From positions 5,212,358-5,276,357 of the forward strand of contig NC_061862.1 of assembly GCF_907164915.1 (NCBI RefSeq): a stretch of 64,000 nucleotides of DNA, written 5' to 3'. The notes below the pieces were generated by a model. The model was not told the origin of the DNA. It ran no database searches and saw only the letters and a program-made list of their open reading frames with translations. This document shows positions 42,451 to 52,700 of the stretch, one piece after another. The stretch comes from Impatiens glandulifera. Taxonomy: Eukaryota; Streptophyta; Magnoliopsida; Ericales; Balsaminaceae. A program made the position numbers and the translations under genes. Numbering within the stretch: the first letter of the stretch is position 1; the number at the start of each line of letters is the position of its first letter.

Positions 42451-42876
42451 AGCAACAAAATACTAGTTTAAGTATAATTCAAATAATATATTAATAAATA
42501 AAATGAAATAAATTTTCGTAGATAAAAAAAATTCAAAGTTTAAACTCAATTGTAGGGCGACTCCGATTAGAGAACCCAACAAAAATAGGTGTATGCCACG
42601 TATTGCAAAGAACACACGGTATTCTTTAGTATAAGGCGAAAGAATAATTTGCATTGTGTTCAGTGTTTGGCTTCATAATTTCTTATAATCACCAACTCCC
42701 CTCTTATAATAATATCGAATCTTTATTTTCACTTCATCTAACAATGCGAGACAACACACTTTTTTTTTCATTATTGAGCCTAATGGTGATAATTCAATAA
42801 TATTTTCAAAATTTTGATACTCTTTAAGTATATTATTTTATCAAACTTATATATAAATGTTAATAACAAACTTATG

Positions 42877-43132
42877 TATTATTTGATTAACTAATCCTTT
42901 ATATTGGAATGGGTAAAGAGTCAAATGTTTTGGTAATTCCTCATGAGGGGATGAATCAAGAGAATTCTGAATCAAAGCTCTGGATTTTTGTTCATCCCTC
43001 GCCGTAATAATATCTCGCGGTTTGCAACGATAACTCGGTATATCTACTATGCGACCATTAATTAAAATATGTCTATGGTTAACTAATTGGCGGGCTCCGG
43101 GAATAGTCGAAGCCATACCTAATCGAAAAAGG
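42877..43132 (-). pseudogene. rps4: Plastid rps4 fragment in nuclear DNA (NUPT)
   Basis: Minus strand encodes the S4 RNA-binding part of chloroplast ribosomal protein S4: [20 protein letters not shown], then [36 protein letters not shown] and [11 protein letters not shown]. It lacks the normal N-terminus and last residues. At both ends it passes abruptly into AT-rich nuclear sequence. The reading frame is intact and nearly identical to the plastid protein as I know it, suggesting a recent transfer. Confidence 0.92.
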
Positions 43133-44318
43133 ACTCTCCTAATATTTTATCATTTATAGAACTCTCATTTCCTCGTTTAATTATATTTAAAACTGTCACT
43201 AACGTCGTTAACTATTTAACATTAATTTGATTTTTTATTTATTTCTTTTTTTATTATTATTTAGCCTAAATCTTTTATTTCTTTCTTCATTATTATTTAA
43301 CATTAATTATCCCATTCAACAATATCATCACCCATCCAACCCAGCAACCATCTGACCGACAATGGAACCTACTTCATCCATGCAAACCCAATATCCCCTT
43401 TACCAAAAACAACCGATCTCAATTTAGATCATCCAATTCTAAAAGCATCCCTTCGCCCAATCACCCTAAAGGTACAATCTTTACTTTACTATTTCTCTAA
43501 TTCAAATATTTTCAAAACTAATTTACAATTTCTCTACAGTTTCAAGATGTGGCCTATACAATTAACCTCTCTTCTTCACCGAAATCCACCAAGACCGTAC
43601 TTAACGGGGTCATAGGAATGGTCAAACCAGGCGAACTCATGGCTATGCTTGGCCCATCCGGCAACGGCAAAACAACACTCCTCACTGCACTTTCCGGTCG
43701 TTACCTCGTCGGAAAAATCTCCGGTACTATTACCTACAACAAACGCCCTTTCACCGGATCAATGAAACGGAAGATCGGATTCGTTTCGCAGGGCGATGTT
43801 CTCTATCCCCATCATACAGTTCTAGAAGCATTAACATACCTTGCTCCGCCTTCCTGGGAAATTAACAAATAATGAGAAAATGGAGAAAGTTGATTTTGTT
43901 ATCAATGAACTTGGTTTGGGTCGGACTATAAATACAAATAAATTCATTTTGGGGATTCCATTCATTTTGCAGAGTAATGAACCCTAAAATACATGGACGA
44001 AGAAGAAAATATACAGATGTAAGAAAAACAGATGAAGGAGAAGACTCGTCAATGAGGGAAGCAATGAAGCAAACAGTTGATGAAGAAGACGCTGAATGAA
44101 GAAGAAGGTCGGTCGCCTTGGCAATGGTTGTCGAATCTTGCGTGGACGCTAGTCTCATGAAGAAAAAAAAGAAATAAAAGATTTAGATTAAATAATAATA
44201 AAGAAATAAATAAAAAATCAAATTAATGTTAAATAGTTAACGAAGTTAATGGAAGTTTTAAATATAATTAAAAAAGGAAATGAGAGTTCTATAAATGATA
44301 AAATATTAGAAGAGTCCT
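43131..44318. mobile_element. Inverted-repeat element carrying host gene sequence (Pack-MULE-like candidate)
   Basis: The ~155-bp ends, 43131-43290 and 44161-44318, are inverted copies of each other (AGGACTCT, C or T, CTAATATTTTATC...) with few mismatches. Between them lies a broken ABCG transporter fragment. Long inverted ends with captured exons suggest a Mutator-like gene-capture element. I found no clear target duplication, and the left end directly touches the plastid rps4 fragment. Confidence 0.65.
43307..43987 (+). pseudogene. ABCG half-transporter fragment (nucleotide-binding domain start)
   Basis: No start codon: the frame opens after TAA at 43304. Exon 1 ends ...DHPILKASLRPITLK at 43471, a 68-bp GT..AG intron follows (43472-43539), and exon 2 begins FQDVAYTINL. 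It contains Walker A (GPSGNGKTT), the ABCG-type phrase LNGVIGMVKPGELMAMLG, and the Q-loop region GFVSQGDVLYP. The frame stops at 43871-43873. Shifted continuation KMEKVDFVINELGLGR shows a small lesion. Signature motif, Walker B and the membrane domain are absent. It lies inside an inverted-repeat element, so capture by a transposon is likely. Confidence 0.85.
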
Positions 44319-44992
44319 AAATTTGAAAAATCGCTCCAACCACAGTCTTAAATTTATCATTATTCCCAATAATTTATTCGTATAACTCCAATAAAAAGAG
44401 TTTTATTTTAAATATTTGATTTTCACTGAAAACACTTTAATTTGGATTGAAGTTAGTACTGTGAGGGTGCTTATAAACAAGGTATATGACTCGTATTTGA
44501 TATTTAATAAACTTATGTTATAGTCATTATGACGAATATTACTTATATTAATAGAGGCATCGACACCTTCAAGGGCGGGTCCCGAGTAACGCAAAATAGT
44601 TTGCATGCGAATGGCAATAACGATATGGAGAAATACCGTCGTTATTGAGTTCTTCGGTCAATGGAGAGACCTAGCGACCGTAAACTACGTATATTTTGTT
44701 TATTTGCTTCATATTATTATCATTCTAGCCTGGTAGGTTTTATGAAAATAACTTAACCCGACTAGATTTTAAATTATAGCTCCGCCCTTTGACACCTTAT
44801 CAACATGACATAAGGGGTAGCTCCCCATTCTTTTTCTCTCATAAAATTAATATTCCCTCAAAAGAAAACCCTATAAATCGAGGGCATATTTACAAGGAGC
44901 CTCATTCTCTGTATAGAAACATGTGTTCTTCGAAAAACATTATAGCAGTCGATCACAAGAAATAGCATCTGTCCATTCATTTTTTAAAATTT
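44319..44992. other. Intergenic sequence without a supported gene
   Basis: AT-rich. Nothing recognised until the U6 promoter motif at 44993. Confidence 0.6.
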
Positions 44993-45003
44993 ATCCCACA
45001 TTG
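44993..45003 (+). promoter_or_regulatory. Upstream sequence element of U6 gene
   Basis: ATCCCACATTG matches the plant snRNA USE consensus RTCCCACATCG closely and lies about 55-65 bp before the U6 start. The expected TATA position near 45027 reads CTTTTAAG, which is weak. Confidence 0.7.
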
Positions 45004-45130
45004 ATCCTCTAACTCAAGAATGAAGTCTTTTAAGAAGGAGAGCGAGAGAAGCTTATGTCCCTTCGGGGACATCCGATAAAATTGGAATGATACAGAGAAG
45101 ATTAGCATGGCCCCTACGTAAGGATGACAC

Positions 45131-47142
45131 TAGGGCTGGAAATGAGTCAAGCCGCTCGTGAGCTGCTTGCGAGCCGCTCGGTCAAAGTTCGAGTCGAGCT
45201 CGAGTCGGCTCGTTTAATATTTGAGTCGAACTCGAGTTCATATAAGGCTTGATCGAAGGCTTGTCGAGCTTTTTTGAGCTTTATAATATATAATATTTTA
45301 TTTATTTATTTAATATTAAAACTTAAAATTGAAACAATATATTGTTTCTATCTCTTTTTAAAGCCCATATAGAAAATAGAAAGCCCATAATCTATATTTT
45401 ATATTCTATTATCCTAAATCAAACCCTAATTTCTATTGCATCAATCATATGTGACTCTTCATCTCCTTTTCTTCTTTCTTTCGTTCATTTCTTCTTCTTC
45501 CTTCTTCACCATTTTTTTCTTTTCATGTTCTTCACCATTTCTTCTTTTCATCTTCTTCTTCTTCCCTCTTTACCATTCTTCACCATTTCTTTCCTTCATT
45601 CATAACACCATTTCTTTCACTCATTCATAATATAATGATTCGTTTTTTATGTTATCTCTCATATACACTAGTAAAGGCGCTTTTATCTCAGAAGACTTCC
45701 TCTCCTTGCAAATGCGCTTTTTTCTTTCTTCGACATATGTTTCACTGAGACGCGCCGACGTTTATCGCTCTCAATGAGCTACTTCACCGAAGGCTTTCAG
45801 TCTTTCTTCGAGAGATTCTGCCCTCCATAATAACCTATTTTCTACTAGTGACTATTTATTTCATTCATTCACAAGAAGCTTACAGGTAAATTAAAATCTA
45901 CTATTTTCACTTCTACTATAACTATTGCTACTTCTTTTAGATAACTTTATTTTTTTTGTATTATGAGAAACTTATGCTTATATAGATAACTCATTTACAT
46001 ATATAGAAAAAACTATTATATATATTCATCCGTAGAACAAAATAAGTTTAAGGCTTTAAGGCGTCAAGATAAATATATAAAAAAAACTATTATATATAAT
46101 GATTTTTAATTTATAATAGGGTTGGATTGATAATAGACAAAAGGCTTAAACAATATTAGAGATATAATAATTAATATATTATATATAATATTAAAAGAGA
46201 TAAAAGAAATGTTAATATATTATCTATAATAAAAATATATTATATATAATATTGAAATAGATAAAAAAAAATTAATATATTATATATAATAAAAAATAAA
46301 AAAATGTTTGTATATATATATATTATATATAATATATTAAGAGAAAAAATTAATTTACAAGATTAATAATATATTATAATATATAAAAAATTTAGTGGAT
46401 TCTTGCTATAAATAAGTTATAGATTCTTGTTAATTCAAATATATATAATAATATTTAATAGAAAACAGATAGAATTTCTTTTGTCGGTATCTAGTTCTCT
46501 TAAATTAAGTTAAATTTTAGTTATTTGTTTTAACATTATTTTTATATTAATTATTTTAAACTTAAATATTTTATATTATTGAATGCAGGTAGGTGTACGT
46601 GTACGTGTGTGCTATGGTTGAAGAACATGACTTAAAAACATTAATATATTGAATGTTCATGTGTACTATGGTTGAAGAACATGACTTAAAAACATTAATA
46701 TATTGAATGTTCAAAAAAAATTATGTAGTTTTGTACTTTGATTTTAGAATTTTATGTTTTGGAATTTTGATTAGTAACGGCGGTTTGATATTTTTGGACT
46801 ATCATTTTTAAAATTTTGAATAGTTATGATTGTTTAATATTTTATTTTGAAACATCATGTTTTAAATGTTGAATATTTATGAAATATTGATATTTTCATT
46901 TTGAAAATAGTTTTTCGTTTGAGTTTGAGCTCGAGCTCGAATTCGAACTCGAGTTTGAAAATTTAATTTTAGTTCAAACTTTTTGAGTCGAGTCGAGCTT
47001 ATAGATAAATAGTCGAGTCAAGTTCGAGCTCAAATTTATAAACTCGTTCGAGCTCGAGTTCAAGTCGAGCTAATAAAAACTAAATCGAGTCGAGCTCGAG
47101 CTCAAGCTGGTTCGATCTCGACTCGGCTCATTTGCAGCCCTA
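45131..47142. mobile_element. hAT-like non-autonomous element inserted in U6
   Basis: Ends TAGGGCTGGAAATGAG and, inverted, TAGGGCTGCAAATGAG. The 8-bp target duplication GATGACAC is perfect (45123-45130, 47143-47150). Subterminal regions are packed with GAGCTCGAG/CGAGTCGAG words on both sides, typical transposase-binding clusters. No transposase frame. A 53-bp tandem duplication lies at about 46605-46710, and a CACTA-like piece is nested at 45664-45850. Confidence 0.93.
45664..45850. mobile_element. CACTA-like miniature element inside the hAT element
   Basis: Begins CACTAGTAAAGG and ends inverted CACTAGTAGAAA, 187 bp, of different composition from its host. The adjacent triplets (ATA and ACT) do not match, so a clean target duplication is missing. 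Confidence 0.5.
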
Positions 47143-47176
47143 GATGACACGCACAAATCGAGAAATGGTTCAATTT

Positions 47177-47951
47177 TTTTTTTACCCTCCTCTACGATGC
47201 GTACGCCGGCGACCGAAGGGAAAACAATGTAGTTTTTTGTTGTGTACTTTAGTAGTTTGCACACAATGACATTTGTTGATTTTTTTTCTCAAACTAACTA
47301 ACCTATTAAAATGAAAAAAATAAAAAGACAGGTTCTGGCTTCTAGTTAGTAGGACCTATGTCCCTCTTTTATTCGCTCCTCTAACTAAATGATTGATTCT
47401 TCTCGAGAGCGGGGGCAAGAGAAGATAAGGTCCTTTGTCATGCATACACAATTAGGATGTAATAATTTGTTTTTGAAGAGAATTAACTATGATGTAAAAA
47501 ATTAATCTACGAATCTAAACGAAAATAATTTTGAAGGATTACAATTCAATGCCTAATAAAGAGTGAAATACTTTTATTTATTACAAAAAAAAATTCAAAT
47601 AATACATTAATAAATAATATGAATTAAATTTTCTTAGATAAGAAAAATTCAAAGTTTAAATTCTGCTAAATTAAAGAAAAAATATTAATATTCAAAAAGT
47701 TGATTGGATAAGATTATAGTTGTGTTTACAAATATAGATTGTATAACTTAATTTAATCATATCCTAGGTATAACTCAATTTAATTCTATTATATCTCTTA
47801 TATAAGATACTTGAAAAAAAAATTGAATATTGGTTAAAAATTATTAGTTTTACAATAAGTTAAATTTCAATATATAATATTATTCTAATTTTCATTAATT
47901 TATTTTATGACAAAATAGGTTAATAATTAATAACTGTGAAAGAATGTAAAA
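47177..47951. other. Intergenic sequence without a supported gene
   Basis: AT-rich. A stretch at 47595-47660 repeats 42475-42545 with small differences, pointing to a dispersed repeat. Confidence 0.55.
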
Positions 47952-48004
47952 AGTCCCACATTGGTAAAAAAAACAAAGAACAAGCAGAGAAAGCTGTTAT
48001 AAAA
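47952..48004 (+). promoter_or_regulatory. U2-type snRNA promoter (USE and TATA)
   Basis: AGTCCCACATTGG at 47952-47964 is a near-perfect USE; TATAAAA at 47998-48004 follows about 34 bp later, the spacing of Pol II-type plant snRNA genes. TATA is about 26-32 bp before the U2-like start at 48030. Confidence 0.8.
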
Positions 48005-48029
48005 ATAATTGGTAGCTAAGTTTATAAGA

Positions 48030-48180
48030 ATATCTTTCTCGGCCTTTTGGCTAAGATCAAGTGTTGCTTGCTAATGAGGTTTTTCATGCTTCGCTTGAGC
48101 GCGTGGCTTTGGCCTGGCGCACCCCACCAATGCCTATTCCAAGTTTTTAGATCCTGTTTCATATATCCAGTGTCATGTAA
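48030..48180 (+). pseudogene. U2-like snRNA 5' end fused to unrelated sequence
   Basis: 48030-48064 (ATATCTTTCTCGGCCTTTTG, GCTAAGATCAAGTGT) matches the first 35 nt of plant U2 with one change. After that the branch-site recognition region (GTAGTA) and the Sm-site region are absent. Instead a GC-richer stretch follows (GCGTGGCTTTGGCCTGGCGC) to about 48150. It may still be transcribed from the good promoter but cannot be a normal U2. Confidence 0.82.
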
Positions 48181-49307
48181 TGTTTCATTTATCCATGACC
48201 GGAAATATCTATAATGAAATAAAATGACTACAATTTTTAGTAGAGAATAATGCTACAATTTATTTAATTGATATTTACAATTGAATAATTTAAATTAATA
48301 ATTACTTATACTAGAAAAAGGTTCATAACTTTTATCCATTTATGTTCCCACAACAAATTTACATACTACTAACAGACATGTATAAAACCTTTTTCGACAC
48401 TCTCAAAATGAAATTTTTGTTAGTAGTTCTATTTACATTTACTCTACTCTTTTACAAATCAATTTGAGCGACATTATTTTTCTCTTGATCTTATATCGCT
48501 GCTCAATATCTTAGTGGATCAACTATCAACAAAATAAATGAATTATTATTGATGCTTGTCAAAGGACACAATCTAATAGATTTTTTTTTAAATCACGTTT
48601 ACCAACAGATGTTGAAGCTGCATAACTATTTGCATTGTGCCTTTATTGACGAGAAACTGATTCAATTTGTAGTTCGATTCAACCTCTTATTAAAAAAGAT
48701 ATAACTTGGTTCTATTTCATCTCTTCAACAAGTTTAGTAATGAACATAATTATCCTATCATTCTGAAACAGGTATTAAAAGTACGCTCAATTGATTCAAT
48801 ATCAATGATTATAGAAAATAGAATTGAGGGTCCTAAATCAATATTGTAATTAAGAAACCGTTTTTTTAATATATATTTCGAATAGAAAATCAACTTTGAC
48901 AAAAAAAAAAAAAAAGTGACTAGACAAAACGAAACGAAGCAGTGTCATTGACATAACAGATGTCGCAAGTCTATGTCAAAAGATGAATAAGTCCATTTAT
49001 TTAGTTATACATTCCTTGAACTATTTTTTATCTATATTCGCTTAGATAGACACTTCGAGCATAAACTGAAATATTCTGGAACTACAAAGATAGTTATTAA
49101 ATCGTTAGCACCGCATAAAAGCAAGCATTGCTCCTAAAATATGTTTAATTGGTTACAATTCTCTTTTGACGATGTGCTATTGATTTAACTATTATCCGTG
49201 AGCAGTAATAGAATAATTCCATTATATTTATAGACTATTTTTTATTTTCTCGAAAATGGTGCTCATCCTACTAGAACTGTTCACACAGAAATACCCCGAA
49301 CGGTGCC
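48181..49307. other. Intergenic sequence without a supported gene
   Basis: AT-rich, no recognisable coding region or RNA. Confidence 0.55.
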
Positions 49308-49315
49308 ACAATATG

Positions 49316-50199
49316 TACTGTGCAAAAAAACCAGAAAACCGGTAACCCAATCGAACCGATAGTTAACCGGTTCCGTTTTAAAGGTTTATTGGTTAACCGG
49401 TTCTAACGGTTTCGGTCAATCGGTTTTTTACCGGTTAAACGATTCAGTTTTCGGTTTACTTATTTTTCTAACAGTTTAACCGGTAAACCGGTAATAATTT
49501 AATTATATATTTTTCTATTTTATAATTTATATTAGTTATTTTATAAATAAAAGATATATTATAAATAATATTTAATAATCTATAAATCTTTTTTATTTTT
49601 AAATTTTAAATTATAATTTTTATAGAATTGTTTTTTAAAAACATTATAATTTATATAAAATTTTACAAAAATAAATTAAAAACAAACTGAAATAATTTAT
49701 TTAGATAACCATTATTTATTATAACTTACCGATTCCACTTCTCGTTCTATTGATTGAGAAGGAGATTCTTTATATTTGCCTATATTTGGTAGGTCAAAAA
49801 CTAATCGACATAATGGATTTGAATTTTCTCAAGGAATATATAAAAAAGCTAATAAAATAGCTCTAAAATATATTATATTGTTATAATAAAATTATATATT
49901 ATAACATATTCCTAAATATATCAGTAAAATATATTATAATAATATAATATATTATAATAGAGGCAAGAAAGGATGAAAAATAATATAATAAGAAAGTGCA
50001 AACAATAATTTTTACAAAATCATTTCATAAAATTCCTGGTTAAACCCAGTTAACCGACCGGAACCGACTAAAACTGGTAGAACTAGAACCAGTAAAACCG
50101 ATACCATTAACGGCTGGTTAACCAGTTTGTAAAATAAATGGTAAAACCGGTCTTAACCGGAACCGTTTAACCGGTTAACCGGCCGGTTGAACACCCCTA
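49316..50199. mobile_element. hAT-like miniature element rich in AACCGGTT
   Basis: 884 bp. The right end, inverted, reads TAGGGGTGTTCAACCGGCC; the left end TACTGTGCAAAAAAACC is decayed. The flanking duplication is ACAATATG (49308-49315 and 50200-50207; the match runs on to ACAATATGTAC). Subterminal arrays of AACCGGTT on both sides. No coding capacity. Confidence 0.85.
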
Positions 50200-50207
50200 A
50201 CAATATG

Positions 50208-51139
50208 TACTTAGAAAATTTGAGTTCCTACATTGAATTAGGACTTGAGTGTATTGGTATTTTGTTTATGTGCATTCTTTATTTTTGTATGCGAGTGTAT
50301 TAGTATTTTTTTTCTTTTGAGTTTTTTTTTTGTCGTGAATATTTATAACACACCATATTAGAACTTGAACATGTATGTTGTTATGGATTTTACCGTTTCT
50401 TCGTCTAATTTCGAAAAGAAAATGGATTAATGAAATTTGCCCCATCTTTTAGAAAAATAATCTTACAAAACTCACACTGGAATTTGGAACTAAAGTAGTA
50501 ATTTTAGATGCAAACACAAAGCAATATAAAACAGAAAGACGGTTATTTAGTCTCATTTTGTTATGGGAATTTTGATGGTTAATTTTTTGTGTTAGCCATG
50601 TAAATGAATGGAAATTTGGATTAGTAAATGACAAAGCCAATCCAAAAAAGTGTTTGTTTACATTAATTGACAAAAATAGTGATGAAAGAAAGAATTATTA
50701 CTTTTTGAAATAATCATCTTCAATTAGGGGAAGAAAACATAAACATAATGATGCATAGATTTGATTGTTTTCTGTTAAATCTAATATATAAAAGAGCTTG
50801 ACAACAAAATTACCATTTTAACAAAATCTAATAAGATTTAAATATATTACTCTGTACAACAAATATTGGTGGCCCTGTGGCAGAATAATACCAAGTCACC
50901 TGAGTTTGTCTATTTTATTTTTTTAAAACACATTTTCCACCTAAACCAAACTGTAATGCGTGAATAGATTATGAATAAATGTAAGTGGAGACAAATATTT
51001 GTGATTTCTAGTATACTATGATCTTCTTATCAAGTTTATTTTATACATTTTCAAGTTCAAATGCTTAGATATTGAGTTATGTTGATTATTTTGAAATTGG
51101 ATAAAAGATGTATATATATAGGTAAAAAAAATATAACCA
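50208..51139. other. Intergenic sequence without a supported gene
   Basis: AT-rich, no recognisable gene, RNA or element. Confidence 0.55.
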
Positions 51140-51575
51140 GAAGGCAATAACAACACAAATTATAACACAAGGAGAGGGTGGTCCTAGAAACTATGTTTTT
51201 TTAACACAAAAAAATGGAAACTCTCATTTATCATCTTATATATGTATGGCAGACCCTAGTAAGCCAATGAAAAAAGAAGGCAATAACAATACAACTTATA
51301 ACATAAGTAGATGGTGGTCCTAGGAAAGTATAACAATTTAACACAAAAAAATGGAAAACTCATTAGCCTCATTTAACATCTTATATAGATTATGTATGGC
51401 AGACCCTAGTAAGCCAATAGAAACAAGAAGGCAATAACAATACAACTTATAACATAAGGATATGGTGGTCCTAGAAAAGTATGTGCTTTTAACAAAAGAA
51501 ATGGAAGAACTCAGTAAATTTCACTTTCATCCAAGAAGATGATGTATGGCAGACCCAAATCAGCCAATAGAAGTG
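51140..51575. repeat. Tandem repeat of about 140-150 bp, three and a half units
   Basis: Units start GAAGGCAATAACAA at 51140, 51276 and 51427 and end with TATGGCAGACCCTAGTAAGCCAAT. A last partial unit ends near 51575, just before the tRNA gene. Confidence 0.82.
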
Positions 51576-51602
51576 AATTTCATCATAATTTTTACATATA
51601 AA

Positions 51603-51673
51603 TGCACCAGCCGGGAATTGAACCCAAGTTTGTACTGTGGCAAGGTACTATTCTACCACTAGACCACTGGTGC
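51603..51673 (-). tRNA. tRNA-Gly(GCC), decayed or pseudogene
   Basis: The minus strand reads GCACCAGTGGTCTAGTGGTA..., anticodon GCC in the loop TTGCCAC, ending CCCGGCTGGTGCA: 71 nt. The acceptor stem is intact. Against the usual plant gene there are about five C-to-T or G-to-A changes: one breaks the last anticodon-stem pair (C against A), and two turn T-stem pairs into wobble pairs. CCA is not encoded. Function doubtful. Confidence 0.85.
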
Positions 51674-52127
51674 TTGTTGATACAACCAATATATTTAAGT
51701 CATACATTTAATATTCTCTTATTAGATTTTGTTAACATTGTAATTTTTTTGGTCAATCTCTTCCTACATCATAGATTTAATAGAAACAATCAAATCTCTA
51801 CATAATATATTTTGTTAACATATAATATATTTTGTTAACATTGAAGATGATTTCTTTCTAGAAGTTCTCATTCTTCTTCCAACACTATTTTAGTAAATTA
51901 TTGTATATATTGATTTATAACACTAAAATGTTTTCTTAAATAAGATTTTTTTTAAATAAACAACATAATATTATTAAATAAAAATACCCAGAAAGGGTAA
52001 GAGATTACAAAAGTTCATGATTCAGATTGAACAAGTCTTTGCCAAAAATAATTGACCAACAAGATGAAAAAATAGAAAAAAAAACAATCAGTATGAGAAC
52101 AAAAGTGAATGAAAAAAACAATGAAGC
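51674..52127. other. Intergenic sequence without a supported gene
   Basis: AT-rich, no recognisable feature. Confidence 0.55.
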
Positions 52128-52700
52128 TTAAAACGGCTTGAAATTAGAAGTAATGGTGATTTTTTCATATGCAATGCTCCATCTTTGACAAATCAACCAA
52201 TTTTTTTCACAAGTCAGAATTTGCCTCCACGTTTGAATGAGAGAGTTTCTATCAAAGATAATTTCATTCCAAAAAAACTCCACATCATTTCGAACTCTTG
52301 AAAATGTTTGCGGTTCCTCTTCATCTAAATATGATAAACAATGTTTACAAATAAGCATTTAAAGACATTTGAACTAAAGTCATTGCTCTTTGTCTTGATG
52401 ATTGTCATTTCTTAATATCAATCCATTTTTATAGGAAGCTAAGAAGATTCATTGATGAGGAGACCTTTCCCCAAAACAAGGAAACAAATGGGAAGTCCCC
52501 AAAGAGATGGTCAATGATCTCCTCATTTCTCATACAAAGAAGGCAACTAATATTCAGGATATTCATATACTTCTTAATTCCAAGGAAGCTAATATCATCC
52601 CTCAAAATATATGTTTATATATAAAAGATCTATTTTTTTTTTTATGAATTATAGAGAACTAGCATGACACACCACAATCATGTGCCTTGCTTCCAATCAA
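52128..52700 (-). mobile_element. Probable LINE 3' remnant (zinc-binding region after reverse transcriptase)
   Basis: Minus strand near 52620-52440 reads SCLLCMRNEEIIDHLFGDFP, the C..C...H pattern of the zf-RVT region at the end of plant L1-type LINE ORF2 (IDHLF followed by W). A shifted continuation runs to 52128. Short and frameshifted; RT itself is absent. Confidence 0.5.

Larger units (their letters stand above)
45057..47176 (+). pseudogene. U6 snRNA gene split by a transposon
   Basis: 45057-45130 matches U6 nucleotides 1-74 (GTCCCTTCGGGGACATCCGA, then GATACAGAGAAGATTAGCAT). The rest resumes at 47151 with GCACAAATCGAGAAATGG and a T run. Between them lies a 2012-bp insertion flanked by an 8-bp duplication. 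The U6 part has about three C-to-T or G-to-A changes, including one in the ACAGAG vicinity (GGAATGATACAGAG) and CTACGTAAGG for CTGCGCAAGG. U6 is the catalytic snRNA of the spliceosome; this copy cannot yield it. Confidence 0.93.

Noticed and set aside
43862..44158. Minus-strand 98-aa frame after the ABCG fragment
   Set aside because: Lies between captured sequence and inverted end; no recognisable domain.
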